DNA of 64,000 bases, from NCBI GenBank assembly GCA_903908495.1, contig CAIVSK010000014.1, forward strand, positions 27,315 to 91,314, given 5' to 3'. Origin of the DNA: Akkermansiaceae bacterium. GTDB lineage: Bacteria > Verrucomicrobiota > Verrucomicrobiia > Verrucomicrobiales > Akkermansiaceae. The notes beneath the pieces were generated by a model. That model saw only the letters and a list, made by a program, of their open reading frames with translations. It was not told the DNA's origin and did no database searches. The position numbers and the translations under genes are program-made. Shown piece by piece: positions 61,763 through 64,000 of this stretch; the stretch's first letter is position 1; each line of letters opens with the position of its first letter.

Positions 61763-64000
61763 CTATGGCACGGCGATGTCGAGGCGGGCGAAGAGTTTGG
61801 TGTTGGTGCCGCGCGGAATATAGACCCGCACGCGGGCCGTGTCCGGCGAGGCGGGGACAAAACTGAAGTCGGCATCCACCAGGATCTTCACGCCAGCCTC
61901 GCCGTCGACGGCGGTGGTCCAGCCGCTGAGGTCGCTGCCGAATTGGACGTTCGAGCTGACCGCCGCCGCCACCGATAGATTGCTGCGGCGGAAGGTGAAC
62001 AGGATGTAGTCGACCGAGCCGGCACCGAGGTCGGTGGTGACCCGTTCGAGGGTCGGCGCCAAGGCTGCGTCCATGCCCGAGGCCGGGTTGCCGCCGAGGA
62101 CCATTTCCGCGGCGTTGCTCAGACCGTCGCCATCCGGATCGCCGGTGGGGGTGGTATTGGCGCCGGGAGCGAAGGTGAAGCTGTCCATCCACGAGGTGAA
62201 GGTGGCTGAGGAGGCCAGCGTCAGAACGCCGGTCGCTTCGTCAAAGGTCCATACCTTGGCACCTTCGGTCTTGGTCCACTTGTCGCTGCCGGCGTCGACA
62301 AAGCCGACGACGGTGAAAGTGGCTCCGTAGGCGCCGCTGAGCGAAGCCACGTTTTCCAAGGTCCAGGTGCCACTGGTGAGGGCGGCGGCGGCCGTGGTAT
62401 CGATGGCGAAGTTGCCGTCGATGACCAGGGTGCCGGCACCGGAGATGCTGTTGGTGGTGCCGCTGGTGGCACCGATGGCAAACGCGAGTTGTGCGCCGCT
62501 GGCGAGCGTGAGGGTGCCGGCATTGACGACGGTGTTGCCGGTGCAGGTGTTGGCGCCGGTGAGGGTGAGCAGGCCCGAATTACCCTTGATCAAGGTGCCA
62601 TTGCCGGAAATGACTCCGGCCAGCGTTTGGTTTGCCGTGCTGTTGATGGCCAGTGTGGCGGAGTTGGCAATGGCGATGGCGGCGGCGTAGGTGCCGCTGC
62701 CGAGTTGTCCCGCTCCGCTGGTCTCCACCGTGCCTTCGTTGATCATGGTGGCACCCGTCAATGTGTTGACTGCGGTGAGCAGCATCTTGCCAGTTCCGTT
62801 CTTGACCAGCGGGCTGCTGCCGAGGAGCGGCGCTGCCACCACCAGGTCATTGCCGCTCGGATCTCCGGTGGCTGCAACCGCGAAGGGATTGCCCGAATTG
62901 ACCGAATAGCCGGACGCGCCGGTTCCCGTGAGCGTCGAGGTGGCGGACCCTCCGACGGTCACGCCGTAGTCGATGGTGCTGTATTGGCCGTCGTAGCCGC
63001 CGGCGTAAATGCCGTTGATGGTGCCGCCATTAAGGGTGAGCGGGCCGAAGTGATTGTGATAGGCGTTGAGGGTGATCGTGCCGCCATTGACCGTGACCGG
63101 GGTGAATACCGTGGTTTGTCCCTGCAACACGTTGACGGAGTTGATGACCAGCGTCGCGCCGGCATTGACGGTGATGCTGGTGGTCGGCGAGAAGGCCCGG
63201 ATGTAGTCGGGGGAGCTGAGCTCCAAGGTGCCGCCGTCGACCTGCACCGCGCCGGCAAACGATTCACTCGCGGCCAAGGTCAAGGTGCCCGCGCCGTTCT
63301 TGACCAAGCTGCCGCTGCCGCTGATGACTCCGCCCAAGGTTTGGGTGGCGCTGCTGTTGTAGGCGAGGCTGCCGTTATCGGTGATGGCGGCGCCGTAACT
63401 GCCGCTGCCGAGTTGGCCGGCACCGCCGATTGCAAGCGTGCCCGCGGCGATGGTGGTGGCTCCGGTGAAGGTATTCACGCCGGACAAGGTGATGGTGCCG
63501 GCGGCGGAGTTGAGCGCCAGCGCGCCGCCGGAGACCGCGCCGCTGATGGTGCCGGTGCCGCCGAGGCTGCCGTTGACGAGGGCGAGGGGGCCGTCGCTGA
63601 GGGCTGCCGCGTTGCCGAGGATGAGGGAGCCGCCGTCGAGGACGGTGCCACCGCCGTAGGTGTTGGCAGTGTTGAGGGTGAGGCTGGCTGGGCCGGACTT
63701 GATTAGAGTGGTGGTGGCACCGGCGATGCTGCCGGTGCCGCTCACGCTGTAATCCAGACTGGAGTTGGCAAAAAAGACCGACGCGGGAGCCACGGTGGAG
63801 TCGAGGGTGATCGCCGTGGTGCCGGAAGCCGTGTCGTCAAAGGTCACCACATCGCCATCCATGAAATCGGTGCCGACGTTGGTGATCCAGTTTTTCGGCC
63901 AGGCCAGCGCGCTGCTGGTCCACTCGCCGCTCAGCGCGCCGGTCCACGACGGGTTGATGCCGCTGACCGCATAATCGACGAATCCACCGTGAATGACCAG
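61763..64000 (-). CDS. Secreted autotransporter-associated beta-strand-repeat protein (5' end beyond window)
   Basis: The frame is open to the window edge, giving at least 745 residues. The visible N-terminal part reads NPSWTGALSGEWTSSALAWP and VVTFDDTASGTTAITLDS, the capping segment common before these repeats. At least six beta-strand repeats follow (LTLNTANTYGGGTVLDGGSL, ITLSGVNTFTGATTIAAGTL, LLTAVNTLTGATMINEGTVE, LTLTGANTCTGNTVVNAGTL). The C-terminal part has TSWMDSFTFAPGANTTPTGD, then DPDGDGLSNAAEMVLGGNPA and a final beta domain, as in the protein at 14576. No barrel is present. A surface or exported role is likely; the start and signal peptide are not in the window. Confidence 0.9.
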   Translation of the reverse strand: MVIHGGFVDYAVSGINPSWTGALSGEWTSSALAWPKNWITNVGTDFMDGDVVTFDDTASGTTAITLDSTVAPASVFFANSSLDYSVSGTGSIAGATTTLIKSGPASLTLNTANTYGGGTVLDGGSLILGNAAALSDGPLALVNGSLGGTGTISGAVSGGALALNSAAGTITLSGVNTFTGATTIAAGTLAIGGAGQLGSGSYGAAITDNGSLAYNSSATQTLGGVISGSGSLVKNGAGTLTLAASESFAGAVQVDGGTLELSSPDYIRAFSPTTSITVNAGATLVINSVNVLQGQTTVFTPVTVNGGTITLNAYHNHFGPLTLNGGTINGIYAGGYDGQYSTIDYGVTVGGSATSTLTGTGASGYSVNSGNPFAVAATGDPSGNDLVVAAPLLGSSPLVKNGTGKMLLTAVNTLTGATMINEGTVETSGAGQLGSGTYAAAIAIANSATLAINSTANQTLAGVISGNGTLIKGNSGLLTLTGANTCTGNTVVNAGTLTLASGAQLAFAIGATSGTTNSISGAGTLVIDGNFAIDTTAAAALTSGTWTLENVASLSGAYGATFTVVGFVDAGSDKWTKTEGAKVWTFDEATGVLTLASSATFTSWMDSFTFAPGANTTPTGDPDGDGLSNAAEMVLGGNPASGMDAALAPTLERVTTDLGAGSVDYILFTFRRSNLSVAAAVSSNVQFGSDLSGWTTAVDGEAGVKILVDADFSFVPASPDTARVRVYIPRGTNTKLFARLDIAVP

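Noticed and set aside
62489-63706. 405-codon plus-strand frame opposite the beta-strand-repeat gene
   Set aside because: Its apparent internal repeats are the mirror image of the repeats in the real minus-strand gene.

Overview
The window looks like a chromosomal segment of a GC-rich Verrucomicrobia-type bacterium (order Verrucomicrobiales is my best guess). The reasons are two large surface proteins built from 'autotransporter-associated beta strand' repeats, a giant lamin-tail/CotH protein, many secreted glycoside hydrolases with no SusC/SusD or TonB genes, few Shine-Dalgarno sequences, and frequent GTG/TTG starts. No tRNA, rRNA, CRISPR array, complete insertion sequence or phage gene was seen.

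Layout. 1-3543 holds housekeeping and signalling genes: the start of a UvrA homologue, a membrane Ser/Thr kinase, and RNase P RNA (all minus). 3808-11018 (plus) holds a small membrane protein, a YgiB-like lipoprotein followed by a YgiC-like ATP-grasp ligase, a secreted GH38-like hydrolase with a PL4-type N-terminal sandwich, and a HupE/UreJ-like membrane protein. 11408-14344 (minus) holds a LysM/L,D-transpeptidase-like protein whose catalytic Cys position is Gly, and a GAF histidine kinase. 14576-45248 is a polysaccharide-degradation island with an emphasis on rhamnose: four GH78 or GH78-like proteins, one GH106, two GH2, a repeat-rich surface protein, and a GntR/LacI-type regulator. Remnants of an AraC regulator, an aldose 1-epimerase and an Rpn nuclease lie among them. 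45442-46728 is a UDP-sugar 6-dehydrogenase. 47108-51915 holds a DUF6055 fragment, a 1198-residue APC permease fused to a hybrid histidine kinase, a remnant of a LitR/CarH-type MerR regulator, and an SRPBCC protein. 52114-64000 holds a small zinc-ribbon protein, the giant CotH protein, a DUF3472-like secreted protein, and a second beta-strand-repeat protein that runs off the window.

How the genes fit together. Three minus-strand transcription units of the island (upstream of 18781, 28050 and 32728) carry the same cis-element: two copies of an 11-bp box (consensus TTTGGCAATTC) exactly 21 bp apart, about 100-130 bp upstream of the start codon. One unit is a likely operon, 28050 to 19132, encoding GH78-like, GH106 and GH78 enzymes with short gaps. 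The others encode a 1179-residue GH78 and the surface protein. This looks like a small regulon for degrading a rhamnose-containing glycan, with the regulator unknown and a decayed AraC gene nearby.

The most unusual items are the permease-kinase fusion, the 21-bp phased operator shared by three units, carbohydrate-binding domains inserted inside catalytic enzymes (one apparently circularly permuted), the L,D-transpeptidase-like protein with Gly at the Cys site, and the LitR-like remnant that keeps an 11-bp-phased operator-like sequence.
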